From Marsupella aquatica (Eukaryota; Marchantiophyta), in the NCBI GenBank assembly GCA_973895155.1, contig OZ316891.1:4216001-4280000 (forward strand): a DNA stretch of 64,000 bases, written 5' to 3'. Positions 13,601-25,744 of the stretch are shown piece after piece; within the stretch, counting starts at the first letter, position 1, and each line of letters opens with the position of its first letter. The translations under genes were made by a program, and so were the position numbers. The notes beneath the pieces are model-generated. The model was not told the DNA's origin. It searched no databases and worked only from the letters and a program-made list of their open reading frames with translations.

Positions 13601-15679
13601 GCTATCATCTCCTTCGCGGAGCTCTCTTTGCAATAACGACCACACTTCTGAAAGAGGTGTGGGTACTGTCAGAGCTCTTATTGCACCCCGAACCATAGCC
13701 CTTATTCTCGCCACAAATGCTGGTGTATATAACTGCCCCGCTTCTAACTTCCCTTGTATCTGCAGCAGCAATTAAATCGATTACAGATGAAGCCAGTGCT
13801 TATGACCATGTGCATTGCAGCTGAAGACTCCTTTTCAACACCAGATTGAAGGATGCCTTGTGAGGATATCTTTCCCTCGTCCTCACCGGCCCAATAATGA
13901 ATAAGATCCAAACTTATTGTAGTCTCTCCTTTATGTCCGCACTAATTTTGGTCGACAGCCTCTCTTAAGTCCGTCTTTCAAGGCACACAAATCGTCCATT
14001 AACTTCATTGACAATCCAGTCAAGATGAACGTCAAATTATATAACCAAATCTACATCAAATATGAACGTATACTTGAAATAGTTGTAAATTATATGCAAC
14101 CCTGTATCAGTCTAAGTGATTACAAGTCACACTATATAATCTCTCTGAACATGTGTAAAGTTAGTATGCACGTTCAGTTCAGTCCGCACCTTGTTGCCAG
14201 TATCAAAAGGCGGACTTAACCGAGAGACTACTTCACGAAGGGAGAGGTCGTTCAAGCAGCTTGTAAAAGTGACCAGCATTAACAATGTCTACACATACAA
14301 GTTTTATGTAACAATTCTTACTTAGAAAGGTCGGATTGGTGCAGTGTAAAAAATAATGACAGAGAGTGAGAAGGCTTACTCCAGAAGACCCTATGCGAGA
14401 TTCCAAAGCTCTGGTCAGCAGCTCAGCTCCGACATTGTATCGTTTCGCCAGCTCTCCTACAGAAATCTGTCCTGACTCTTGCAGAGCTTCACTGACTTCT
14501 TCCACCACGCCATCCCAATACTCTTCGGAAATGATCTCCCCTTGTACAAAGGTCAATTCAGGACGGCTGGCCACGATCTTCTCTGCTACCCTCTCACAGT
14601 GAACCAGTTCTACACCCACTGCGGTCGCAAGATCCACGAGCGAGACGCGACCGAGTCGGTTGACTTCATCCTCCACCTCGGTTTTTAAACGATCCTGCAT
14701 TAAAGCAAGACGAAGTGTTGACTAAGCCTCGTGACAGCAAAATTCGTCCATAAAAACGTCGATCTCAATCTTCGTGATCTCCAGTGATGAATCCGAAGTG
14801 TAGGAAGATTAGAGATTGAGCATTCTTAGATCAAGTCTTCTCATTGATAATGTACTAATACCCTCTCCTGCGTTCCTTCTCTCCTACAATTACACCATCC
14901 CGCAGCTTCTGCAATTCCAAGCATTCTCCCAAACTCAACTATACGGTAAACCGAGGGCAACGGAGACCCAACTAGGTCATATCTGGATTTGGTCACTCCA
15001 AGGAATTGGAGCAGACTTAGGTCATGATTCAGGACAACAAATTTTGTACACATAAAATGTGGAAGATTGAAAAGCGAGCAGAAATCCTTAAGAACGAAAT
15101 TTAGCCGTCCACAACATCGTTGCAATTAATTTCGGAGTACTTTTTGGCAAATGCTTTGGTCACAAATAAAATGATCTTTCCATCTCAGGACCTTGCATTG
15201 TGGCTCAGAGAAACTGTTTCACTCCACTCAGTGGAAAATCGAAGAAAAAGATAGCCTCTATGACAAACCTACTAATTCGGTAAGCCCAACTCTCAATTGG
15301 GCAACAGGATAACCTCTCGTTTCTGGTCTTTTAAATTGTGGCTCAGAGTTTCCCTCTTACTGGAAAATCAAAGAAAAAGCGATAGACTCTGACTCTGAGG
15401 CAAAACCCTAAGTTCCGGTGAGCTAAATAATTAGATTTAAATTCCCGACATCCATAACTCATGCAATCACAGGGCGCTCAGACGAAGGAAGAGCGAATCA
15501 CTCACCTTGGTGATGTAATCCTTTCCGTTGACACTGTGAAGAAGATCGGAGTCCAGAAGCTGCAACTCCTGCAATTTGGAGACGAGCTCCACTACATTGC
15601 GCTCTGAGAGCCGCACCGTGGCCTTGGCCTCTTGCGTCGCTTCGAACAATTTCTGCAACTCGAGCAGCTCCGCATCCAT
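7656..15679 (-). CDS. UFL1: E3 UFM1-protein ligase 1 (UFL1), 20 exons
   Basis: Exons, 5' to 3': 15506-15679, 14380-14694, 13493-13759, 13220-13267, 12932-12997, 12566-12669, 12182-12275, 12013-12069, 10963-11416, 10582-10745, 10397-10462, 9926-9994, 9702-9797, 9361-9429, 9125-9171, 8911-8974, 8554-8631, 8352-8414, 8002-8094, 7656-7775. All junctions are GT-AG and keep frame, giving 835 aa, close to the plant UFL1 size. Diagnostic blocks are the N-terminal RLSERNVVELVSKL, QESGQISVGELAKRYNV, LDLFEEDNGTT, LHRHLLRTTAAEI, LKKLDK, DPIALLPKVVALLFIQ and ALQAPGRALAAA. UFL1 is the scaffold-type E3 that attaches UFM1 to targets such as ER-bound ribosomes. It works with DDRGK1 and CDK5RAP3 and has no catalytic Cys of its own. 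Exon 9 encodes a charged, low-complexity Lys/Ser-rich linker (about residues 395-500). The least certain border is the 3' end of exon 7. The gene is complete and apparently functional. Confidence 0.93.
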
Positions 15680-16789
15680 GATGCTCCTCCCCTAGGTCAA
15701 AGCGCAATCCGAATCAGTTAAAACTCAGAAACACACACCACGAAATTCTCCTCCTCTTGCTTCTCCTCCGCTCTCTCGGTGCTGAGCCTAAATCCTCGAC
15801 AAACCATCATTTGTCCATCAATCAATCTCGCCTTTTCTTGATGGGGGCTTTCGGAGTTCTGCTATGAAATGAGCATTTGTTGGAAGAGGAAAATTGACGC
15901 AAAGGTCAGGGCGTATGGTATCCGGAAAGCGGGAACCCCTTCGATCCTCGAGCAATTCGGCACTACAGTCATTTACTGTCTGTCGATTCGTATCAGTCGT
16001 CGTGTACTGTCCATGAGTTCTGTGTCGTGAGTATATATAGTCAGTAAGTATTCGAATTTCAGCTCCCGTGACAACACTTCAGTAGCATTGGTGAAAGCTA
16101 CATAAAAATTTGGGATGCATTTGTGAAGACAATTCTAAGCATGTGTGTGTAATCTGCTGCTTTGCTCTCTCCCAACATGTTTTACACCTTGACCAGTGGG
16201 TGAGTATAGGGTAATGACTGAATGGTCTGGGGTTACTGGTATGTAACCTTGTGACCAGAAAGTGAAGAAATGTTGATCGGCAGCAGTCGGGAAATTTTCC
16301 TGAGCTTTGTGGGAACAGGTTTCAGGCAATAACCGAGGCCAGCCCAAAGAGTCATTATCATATTTAATATTTGCCCCCAAAAAGATTGTTGGATAAGACT
16401 TTCTGGGCACAAGGTTATGAAAATGGTGACACCTAGTAGAAAAGGTTATACACCAATAACCTTTCTTCTTGACAAGAATTACACTTATGCAATGTCTAGT
16501 GTTTTGGGACGTCCAAATTGCCTTCTTGATTTTGGTCTTGTGGTCCTTTGGCAATTACTAGGGTTTGGGGACATCCAAATTGCCTTTTTGATTTTGGTCT
16601 TTTGTCATCTTTCCTATCTTCATCTTCTCTCAAGTCAGAGTGCCTCCTATGACAATGTTTCTGTCCATGCTTTCTTCATTTGACATTAGTCCAATGGAGA
16701 GTCTTTGGTCACCTCATTGGTCTAGGAGCCCTCGATGAAGAGGAAGGTTATTTTGTGGCTAGACAGTCAGACTTTGTTGCCCCATTGGG
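15680..16789. other. UFL1 upstream region and non-genic flank
   Basis: The first few hundred bases should hold the UFL1 promoter and 5' leader, since the gene runs leftward from 15679. A CT-rich leader-like segment lies at about 15745-15780. No TATA box or binding site can be assigned confidently. Beyond about 16100 there are only short frames without domain content. Confidence 0.4.
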
Positions 16790-17390
16790 CGGTGGGATGG
16801 GGGGTGTCATTGGCAGTAGCTACTACTGATGCATTTTTTGATAGTTGGGCGCATGTGATTCTTGCCTTGACTTTGAGTTTCATTGTGAACCTTTGCCTAT
16901 CCTTTGGGGGCCTCACTCCAAAGGAAGTCTCATAACAAGCTCGGCATTTTTAGCTATTAAACACCCTACTAAATATGGGAAAAAAAATGTTGAACTATTT
17001 TTCTTGTGTTGATCTTGTCTTCTCTTGGGCTGGAGCTCGTGCCCTTGGAGACATGGTTGTTGCAGACCCTACTAGTGGGAGCAATGTGGCGCAAGTTTCC
17101 CATGTGCCATATATGTGGGCGCAAGGGCTGCTCGACTGAAGGAGGAGGCTTATGGAGGGTGTTACCCTAGTGACCTTTCCTACCTGTTTGCAATGGAGGT
17201 CTTTGGGGTGATTCACCTATCATTCAATCGGTTCTTAAATTCTTGCGCAATTCATTATGTAAGTTGAGCAAATGCCTTACCCCTCGGTGTTTGTCATCAC
17301 AACCATTTTTAGACAGTAGGGGTCTGTTGCGCTCTAGCATGTGTAGGCATTCACTGTTCTTTATAAGGGTGAGACGGTTGGTTTGAGGGC
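16790..17390 (+). repeat. Diverged dispersed repeat, partner of 4.2-4.9 kb
   Basis: Shares ordered blocks with 4190-4930 (TCTTGGGC-GGAG, CCTACTAG, GTCTGTTGC, GGCATTCACTGTT). It is interrupted and stop-rich in all frames, and its class is unknown. Confidence 0.4.
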
Positions 17391-17415
17391 ATCTAATAGC
17401 TCGGGGGAAGGGGGG

Positions 17416-17731
17416 GGGGTCACTTCCACTAAAGAGGCATATCACGTGCAACAAAGTATAGACCCATTTAAATGGGTGTGGCGGAACATTTCCAAAGTTT
17501 TGTGGAAGAACAAGTAGGGCATGCTTGATTGATTGATGAACTTTAAAGAACAAATAGGCCTACTTAATTGAAAAAAAACACTTTCTTTAAAGATTTTAGA
17601 ATTTGTTTTTAGTAAAAATGGCAAAATTTAAAGAAATAAATGGTGTTTGCAAAAACAAATTTCACTTAAAGTTAGGGGGTTCAAACCCTAAAACGTCACA
17701 CACAATGTATGGCCCTCCATATAGTGACCCC
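17416..17731. mobile_element. Small non-autonomous inverted-repeat element (MITE-like)
   Basis: The 316-bp segment begins GGGGTCACT and ends with its exact reverse complement, AGTGACCCC. It is AT-rich inside and has no coding capacity. Related, less perfect ends recur at about 17820-18110, 20757-21130 and 21535. Several of these share a subterminal word of the type CACATCACATGCAA and an AGTGA-type right end. A clear target duplication was not found, partly because the left end abuts a G run. Confidence 0.5.
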
Positions 17732-19202
17732 GGCCCCCGAGTTTAATATGATTCTCTTGCTTGATCCTCCTATGCAATTTATATCAGAGCTCTACTAGGC
17801 TCTTCACTTTGCTAATAGGTCCTGGGGTCCTCACTTCTTTTCTTTTGACCCATCTTGCGCGAAGAAGTTAGGTGTTTTTTTAATTCAATTGCACGGAAGA
17901 CTTTAAGAGGTTTGTTGAAGAAATATAGGGGTGTTTTGATCCAATTTGAGACTTATAAAAACTATAGGGGTTTTTTTATAACAAATTATATGAGAATATT
18001 CCACAAAGTTAGGGGTCAAAAAATACTAAAAATCTACCTTTTTTTCTTAAGTTTTAGGGTCTTTAGTACTTGAAAACTTTGTGTGTGATATGGGACCTCC
18101 CTTGGAGTGAGGCAGGTAGGCTTTGTGGTTTTAGTTTTTGTGTTCCTGGTGGTTCTGGTCTTGGGCTTATGGCTAGGTCATTCTGGCTTTTTGGCACTTT
18201 GTTTGGTTGTTCCCCTGTGATTGAGTCTTTCGCCTAAGAGATCATTCTATATACAAAAGTGGGTCCCTTGTTTCTTAAAGTAGCTGGATTACCCTTTCAA
18301 GGAATGTAAATACTTAGAGACGATTGTCTCTTCAAGGAATAAAAGTAGAGATGAAGAAAAAAAATGCAAACAAAGAATTGAATCTATACTACTTCCCCAT
18401 TCATGTTTGCCCCCATGCATCCTTGTTTATTGTCCACCCTCATTCTCAGTTTTGAGTTCATTTAGAGTAGCTATTATTTAGAATCAATGTAAATGCTGTT
18501 CATATTTTTTCTCATCCTTAGTTTTGTCCACCCTCACCTTCAGTTTTATCCTTATAGATAGTCATTGTCAGTTTCGTCCTTATTGAGGTTATGGTCTAGA
18601 GGCTTCACTCTAGATTGTAACCCTTGAAAGTAACTTTGCATTGAGCTTAGTTAGTAAGATTAAAACAATCACATTAGGGTTAATATTGTTGATTGTACAA
18701 AAATCTAATAGTTTCTGAGATAAAATTCCAGCCCAGAGCAACTAGGCATAGTTTGGTCCAGGAGACAGGCTCCAGTCTAGTAGGGGCAAGAAACTTTAAT
18801 CAATCAATCAATTATATTTTTGAAGCTGCTATATGGTGAATCCAACTCTCATGTTTTGTCTTATTCATATTTGTGTATCATGAATTTTTATTTGAATGTA
18901 CCTTAACAAGGGGCATCCTTTGTATCACATAGACTTTTAATTCATTTTTGGACCCCTTTAAATTTTTGGTATTCTATAGTGTTTTGAATTTATTTTAGCA
19001 GCCCCCTTAATTTGTAAACTTTGTTAAGTCCTAGAGAGAAACTAAGGGTTTCATTTTCTATCGCTTTTAAGTATACTCATGAGTGAGAGGAATGATTCTA
19101 AGAAATGTCAGCACATCCTGTCTTAAGCTCCCCTTGTGACTTTCTTTCCTAAGTTTATGGTTTTTATTGAATAAGAGTCATTAATAATACACACTGAAAT
19201 AC
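17732..19202. other. AT-rich non-genic stretch
   Basis: Stop-rich sequence with poly-T and poly-A tracts. A second, degenerate member of the small inverted-repeat family probably occupies about 17820-18110 (right end GGACCTCCCTTGGAGTGAGG). Nothing else was recognised. Confidence 0.4.
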
Positions 19203-19402
19203 GTGCACAACTGGTAGGATCGTTGTGTAATAGAATTGTACTTTCCATTGGTCACTATGTGCTTTTATTGCATGTGGTTTATTTATATTATTTGATTTCA
19301 TTGTGCACAACTCGTAGCAACTTTGTGTAATGAAAGTGTACTTTCCGTTGGTCACTATGTGCTTTTATTGCATGTACTTTATTTATATTATTTGATTTCA
19401 TT
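19203..19402. repeat. 100-bp tandem duplication
   Basis: Two head-to-tail copies (19203-19302, 19303-19402) share GTGCACAACT, GTACTTTCC, TTGGTCACTATGTGC and TTTATTTATATTATTTGATT, with a handful of mismatches. They are non-coding. Confidence 0.85.
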
Positions 19403-20229
19403 CACATTTAATATGTATTCTAGTCTTACTCTTTAATTTTGTCCACTTAATATCACTACAAGACAAAGAGTAAAGCATGTTCCAGGATGAGCATGCTATA
19501 TAGCCAAATGATGGTAGCTGTTAAGTCAAAAGTTATTGGCACTGAAAAAATTGATGTCATTTTTTTTAAATTACCCAAGGCACCAAAACTTTCCATGGGT
19601 ATAAATAACCATGTTGACAAGACAGTCTAGTTTGTTGGTCTGGCCTTGTAGTTTGAACCACACATATATTCATAAGGTCTAATTCCAGTGATCCAAAGTT
19701 TGAATAAAGCAAAATTTAAGTTTGTACTTACATAGAATTTGGTACATACATATCTAATTCTGGGGTCCCTAGCGTTTGGATGGTGCATACCAGTCCAAAG
19801 TTAAACCTCTAGCTTGACTAACTTGGGCTATTGACACCATCTCACAATGCCTTTCCCCTTGGGTGGCTGGGTTTGAAGCCCATACTATTTTGATGTGCTT
19901 GTGAAGGGCATGGATTTTAGCTAGCCGTGAGCATGCAACTCAAGTGTTAACTTAGCGTATATTTTAATTATCACATGAAATTCCAGCCTAATATAATATT
20001 GCTACTTTGTAGATAAAATGTTTTTAAAACATTATCTATTTTTAGTATTAATTACCTATATGCTATATAAAAGGTGTATATAATCAAATATTCCTTAAAA
20101 TTGAGTTTAAAATACCTTCTTTTTTGCCTATATGTCTTTTCAAAATTTAGCTAATCACCATCAATCAAAAATACCTATTTTGGATCGCATATCATGGTTC
20201 TTACAATCTTGGGGGTCTCAAAATATGTA
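19403..20229. other. AT-rich non-genic stretch
   Basis: No coding frame, RNA gene or recognisable element was seen here. Confidence 0.4.
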
Positions 20230-20232
20230 GAA

Positions 20233-21130
20233 AAATATGAAGGCCTCCCCATCACCTACGACATTTTTAGGCCTTGGACCCCTAAAATGTAAGCAAAAAA
20301 AGTTTGTTTTTAACCCATTTAAAGTTAAAATATTTTTGGAATATTCCAAAAATTGGATTAAAAATGAGATTAAAAAGACCATAATGTTCTATAAATCTAA
20401 AAATTGAATTTAAAAGACCCTATTGTTCTTCTGAAAAATTCTTAAGTTTTCTCTTAAAACCATAAAATAACCCTATCCTTCGTCGCAAGTGATGTGTTAT
20501 TTTGAACCCTAAACCCTTGAGCTTACAATTTTTGAAAATTTGACCCCTTGAGGTGTGTAATAGCTAGGGACAAGGCATGGATGGACAATTTAAGATGTTC
20601 TCCTTGCCCACCCTCATGATTGCATAAAGTCTTTAACTAATTTACACTAGAAAGAAAAAATAACCTGTTGCTTTTGAAATCACTCCTTTACTAGTTTTCC
20701 CCAGTGCCCCGAAAAATTGTATACTACTGGTTTTGGGTAGATTTGTGTTCAAGGGTTTCACTTACATAAAAATTGCACATCACATGCAATGAATGATAAA
20801 GTCATTTTATTGGTTCTAAGAGAAGACTTTGATTTTTTTGCAGAAGAACAATCGGGTCTTTTCAATTCAATTTTGATACTTATAAGAACATTAGAGTATT
20901 AATTAAAATTTTGGAATATTCCAACTGTATAGGGGTTTTTTTTAATGTTTTTATCTTACAGTTTAGAATTACAAGAACATTAGAGTATTTTTAATCAAAA
21001 ATTAGGAATATTCCAAAAAAATTCTAACTTTATAGGGGTTTAAAAATAATTTATTATGTTACAATTTAGAGGGTTCGAGGCCTAAAAACATTGCAAGTGA
21101 TGGGGAGGTCTCGATATAGTGAGACTCCCG
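20233..21130. mobile_element. Inverted-repeat-bounded AT-rich element(s)
   Basis: The left end (about 20236-20300, containing GGCCTCCCCATCACC and TTTTTAGGCCTTGGACCC) is the approximate reverse complement of the right end (about 21060-21115, containing GAGGCCTAAAAACATT and AGTGATGGGGAGGTC). The interior has direct copies of words shared with the 17.4-kb element, such as TATAGGGGTTT and GGAATATTCCAA. It is either one foldback-type element or two family members in opposite orientation. It has no coding capacity. Confidence 0.45.
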
Positions 21131-21931
21131 ACTAATTGGGTTAATATTAATAATGACCCTATTACTTCCCAATCTGGGATGTTTGTGGCTAGGTTTCCGG
21201 CTACACATTTTTTAGAGATTGAACCTCTCGGCTATGGCGGTTGCGCAATTCACCGCTCTATGCCTGCCCTTCCACATGCCTGCCTGCGAGTGAATCTTAT
21301 TGCCTCTCCCATCTCGCAAGGGACTCTCATGAAGACAATGATCTGTGCGCAAGCGGGAGAATCTGTTCTCCTTTAGCAACCTCGGCAGAGTGGAATTGGA
21401 GTTCGTCTTTTGATGGAACCTCCTCATCACATTATTAATATTTGAAATGATTTCTACCCGACTTGACATTGCTCTTATGTCATAAGCAATGTTGTTTTGT
21501 TTCTACTTTAATCTTTGTGCAAAGCGTTGGGATGCGGTCTGGGGGGTCACTTCCACAAATGTTGACATCATATGCAAAGGAAGTAAGAGACATTTTATTC
21601 ATTTTAGGAAAGTACTTGGAGGTAGTGAGGAAGTAACCCGGGAAGTAAGTGAGGAAAACAATTCAAAAAGTGCCACTTGTCATGATCACATGATTTATTA
21701 CTTGCCAGATGTCAATAAATGATTGGTGGGTGTTTTGAGCTTTTTATTTCTTTTAGACACAGTGATTAAATAAGGGCATTCCCACAAGGTATATAACAAT
21801 TTCATAAGGTGAACCCCCCAAGATGCGGTGACATGTATCTTTAAATATCTTAAAGGTACGTACTACAAACCATAACATATATTTTGGAGAAAATGAAAGT
21901 TTGCCCAGAATATTCTTGCAAGTTTTAATTT
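21131..21931. other. Non-genic stretch
   Basis: Contains a partial left end of the small inverted-repeat family at about 21535 (GGGGGTCACTTCCAC, then GACATCATATGCAA). Otherwise no gene or element is supported. Confidence 0.4.
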
Positions 21932-22370
21932 TGTGATGCAGACTATGCTGCTAACATTGATACTAGAAAATCCAGGATTGGATTTGTTTTCATGCTAAAT
22001 GATGATTCAATTGCTTGGATGACTACTAAGCAAGGTTGCGTTGCCATTTCTACAACAATAGCAAAGTGGGTGTCTGCTTGTATGATCACCAAGTAGGTTG
22101 TGTGGTTCAGAACACTACTAGAAATGATGATATTAAAAGAGGAAAATCCCATACCATTGAACGTAGACAATCAAAGTGCAATCAAGCTGATAAAAAATCC
22201 AGAATCTTATCGCTGCATAAAGCATATACTTAGACGTTCAGTATCACTTTGTCTGTGACAAGTTTCAGACAAGTAGGAAAAATCTGTTTGCAATATTTAT
22301 ACACGGAGCAACAGTTGGCAGATATTTCACAATACTATTCTTTTTGACAAGTTTCACAATATGCAAGCTT
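21932..22370 (+). pseudogene. Ty1/copia pol remnant (RNase H end)
   Basis: The plus strand reads as the C-terminal RNase H of a plant Ty1/copia polyprotein. Recognisable words are CDADYAANIDTRKS, GFVFMLN, WMTTKQGCVAISTT, VDNQSAIKLIKNP and KHI. It is clearly dead: an in-frame TAG at about 22093 and a TGA near 22254 break it. The usual acidic residue after STT-A (an E in the family) reads as K. Upstream pol domains and LTRs are absent. Confidence 0.85.
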
Positions 22371-23382
22371 CCACAAACCATAGTAGTTAAATATGAGACA
22401 TTGTAATTTGAATGTAAGCTTTGAAAGTTGACTCACTGTCATGCAGACTACACAATCATGGTAGTTGACCCCGAAGTTGATCTGATCAATAAGCATAATC
22501 ATATAGACATTATATAATAGACGTGTCTCAATATTGTAGATTTAGCATAGTAGTGAAACTTCAGTAGAGTAAATTTGATATGTTTAGCATTACTTACTAA
22601 AGTTGGTGAGCCTGCATACTAATTACCTTGCATGCGTTGCAGTGCAAATCCAATATATAGTGTATAGTAGTAGGTAGACAAATGACAATCAAGAGGGCCA
22701 CATTAAAGACTATAATAAAAGGTTGCGCCACTTTTTAGAGTGTTGTCATTCAAATTTGCAATGTCCAAAAAAATGAATCCTATCAAATAGAAAAAATGAA
22801 GGCTGTATTAAATTTAGTGTGCACAAAAAGTGAATCAAGTGCCTTCCAAACAAGTAGTGAATAAAATAGGACACAAAAAAGTGGGAAAATGCACATGCAT
22901 AAGGTATTAAGGAGGTTACTTATCCATACACACTAAGTACAAAAGTATATAATGTATATGATACTCTACTATTGAAGGTACTACAATATTGCATAATATT
23001 AGAATGATAATAATTTAATTGAAATAGCTTAATTCAACATAATAACTCATGTGATATGGAGAATATCTCAAAAGTTATAATTAAATGTTGCATCTTTTTA
23101 TAGTATGGTAGTCATTCAAATTTGTAGTGTTCCAAAATGAGGAACATGAAAGAATATAACCAAAGAAGAAATACTAAAATAAAATAGTGTGAACTAAAAT
23201 AAAGTGCAATGTGTTGAGCATAGACGACAATTGCAACAGCAAGCCCATGAACCATCCAATGCACAAGAGTTGACACAAAGAGTACGTGATTCACCTCCAC
23301 ATGAGGCTACGTCCACGCGGGCGTCCACGGGAACACACAAGAGCTTTACTGCACTCTAGGCCGACCGGCCATACCAAGTATC
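22371..23382. other. AT-rich non-genic stretch
   Basis: AT-rich sequence with no supported feature. It may include the 3' flank of the dead copia copy, but no LTR boundary could be drawn. Confidence 0.4.
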
Positions 23383-23800
23383 CACTAGCAGAAAATGGGG
23401 CCTTTTATGACTTGGGCACATATGACTTATGTGCCTAAATGACAAAATATTTCAATGACAGGACATGAATGACAATTAAATGACTGTCTAAAATGACAGA
23501 GTGAAAAAAATGACTAATAATTGCAAGAGAGTCATTTCCACCAATGAGTCAAATGACTTTGACTGCTATAATGACAACACTAATGAGTTATGGTCATTTT
23601 GGATAGTCTCTATGAATGACACAATGGACAAAAACCCTGTCATATCAGTGTTTTACTTCTGGAAAGTCATTTTGGACGACGGTGACTAATGACTAGGAAA
23701 ACAAATATGCAAATATCAATGTTTAAAAATGTTAGTAGTCATTTCAACCACAAGTGATAAAATGACATGATAAAAAAAATATGACTATTTTGAGGTTTAG
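23383..23800. repeat. Left subterminal TGAC-motif array of the CACTA-like element
   Basis: More than a dozen copies of ATGAC/GTCAT words (for example AAATGAC, TCAAATGACTTTGAC, GTCATTT) occur within about 400 bp on both strands. In known CACTA elements such arrays bind the element-encoded DNA-binding protein. Here that role is inferred only. Confidence 0.6.
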
Positions 23801-24459
23801 CGTTTAGGGTATGATTAGACATCTAACATGTATGGTAGTATAAAGATTGGTGGCACTCACATATTAGATTTGAAATACATTTCTAGAGACTTAAAAAATA
23901 TTGCTTTTGTTTTGAGTCGCATCCTTGATGTACAACTCAAAGGCTCGATCATCTCTAATATGTATTTATACTTGCACCCATTTTTTATATATCTCCTATG
24001 TATGCCAGGGACTCCGAAAATGTAATTAATTACCATTGATTCCTTAAGTTGTATTCACATTCACATATTGGCGTACGGGGGTATGCAAGGTTGTCAAATA
24101 ACACTTTGTGGCGTAAAATAGGGTTTAGGGTCTAGATGCATATATTTGCTCATGATGTCATTTTTTCCAGTCAATCGTGTTATTTGCAACCCTAGGGAAT
24201 CAATTAGTGTAAACAACCCTAAAACACGTGAGAACAAACCAATAAAATTTGGGAAAATATATTTAATAATAAATTTAATTAAAAACACCCTTATAGCCTT
24301 TATTATAAGACTTTGGAAATTTTTTAAATACATTGATGAATATAAAAAAACAAATTTTACCAAAATTGGATTTTTAAATGCCTTTAGTAGAAGTGTTATA
24401 TTATAATTATCATCCCTACAAGATTGAAAATTAACCTTCATTAATTTGTTTGCACCCCG

Positions 24460-24650
24460 TTCTAATAATCCAACAAGTGATTCCCCAGGGATTTGCAAAG
24501 GCTTCCAAGTCATTTTTGCTTTGATTCAACTTTCTAGTCATTTGACAAGTGTTGCTAGACATCATTTATGCATCATTTGGGCAGTCAATGTTGTGGTCAT
24601 GTATGCCATGCACAATATGACTTGTGGTATAGCCGGAAGAATCAAAAGTG
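24460..24650. repeat. Partial outlying unit of the 409-bp repeat
   Basis: The words GGGATTTGCAAAGG, AGTCATTTT, CATCATTTATGCA, GTCAATGTTGTGGTCATG and CACAATATGACT follow the same order as in the units at 25.8-27.3 kb. This is a detached, diverged partial copy. Confidence 0.5.
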
Positions 24651-25744
24651 ACACTTTTCACTTAAAGACCAAGGTTTCGATTCCTTTAAGAACAAAATAG
24701 GAATGGATTGAATGATTGTAACTGTTTTGAAGACTTAAGAGTATCACTCAACCAAATCTTCAAACAAAAGAGAAACAAATGGATAAACTAACAAAATGAA
24801 CAGAAAAGATTAATTCCCAAGTCATGGATTATGGAAAAGCTTTTAGAACCAAGGTCCAATGGATTGAATCTCCACTGCCACTCCTTCAAAAAGGATTCTG
24901 GTCTTATTGTGTCAACAAGATTGCAACAAATCTCGCCTCAATTGCTCTTCTCCATCACCATGAAAATATAAACAGAAAAGATAAATGCTCACCAACACCA
25001 AAGTAGCTTTCTGGTGACCAATACAATGATACTCACTAAAATGCCGTCAACATGGATAGAACTTCGGCGATACGCAACTCCGATCTATCACTAGTGGGTA
25101 TGCCAAAGTAAGGGTAACGGTACTAACTATATTATGAAATCAGAATCTTGCTCCTTTCTATCCACATTTATCATTGAATCCTTAGCGATTCTTGACCCAC
25201 AAGCAATCCTAATTTGAATTCATATGATCTTGGAAATCTGTAATGAGAACTCAGGCACCAACAGGAATCTTCTGAAATAATTCATTACATCACAAAGGAA
25301 GTGTTTTACTTCATTCATAAATCATTCTCAAAAGCAATGATTACAAAGGAAGGAGGGAAACTTGCAAAAGTTTGCAATACTGAATACAAGCTTCACTGAA
25401 AAACAAAAAGAGGAAAACAATAATCTTATAGGTCTAAGTGGAGCATAAAAAGGGGAAATGAAAAGTCATGCCTTTTCAAAACTTAGAAAAAAGGTAATAA
25501 AAATTGAGTACTAAACTAAGGTAGAAAAAGATCACTAAATAACTAGGGTAAATGGGTAACAAAAATCTGTCTTCGAAATACATAAGTTTGGTCTCCATGG
25601 GACACCTCTCAGAAGCGTCCTTCATAAGTATTGTCAGCAAGGTAAAGTTGGGCATTTGGGTACCAAAAATGCAATTAATTCGTGAACTTTGCATCTTATT
25701 TCCATCTTCCATTGATTTTGCGAAAAATTCAGGTGTCACATGAC

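Noticed and set aside
16135-16554. Minus-strand open frame of 139 codons
   Set aside because: No domain, no conserved start context, and it lies in repeat-rich DNA upstream of UFL1.
24094-24513. Minus-strand open frame of 139 codons
   Set aside because: AT-rich, without motifs, and located in the repeat arm of the CACTA-like element. Probably accidental.
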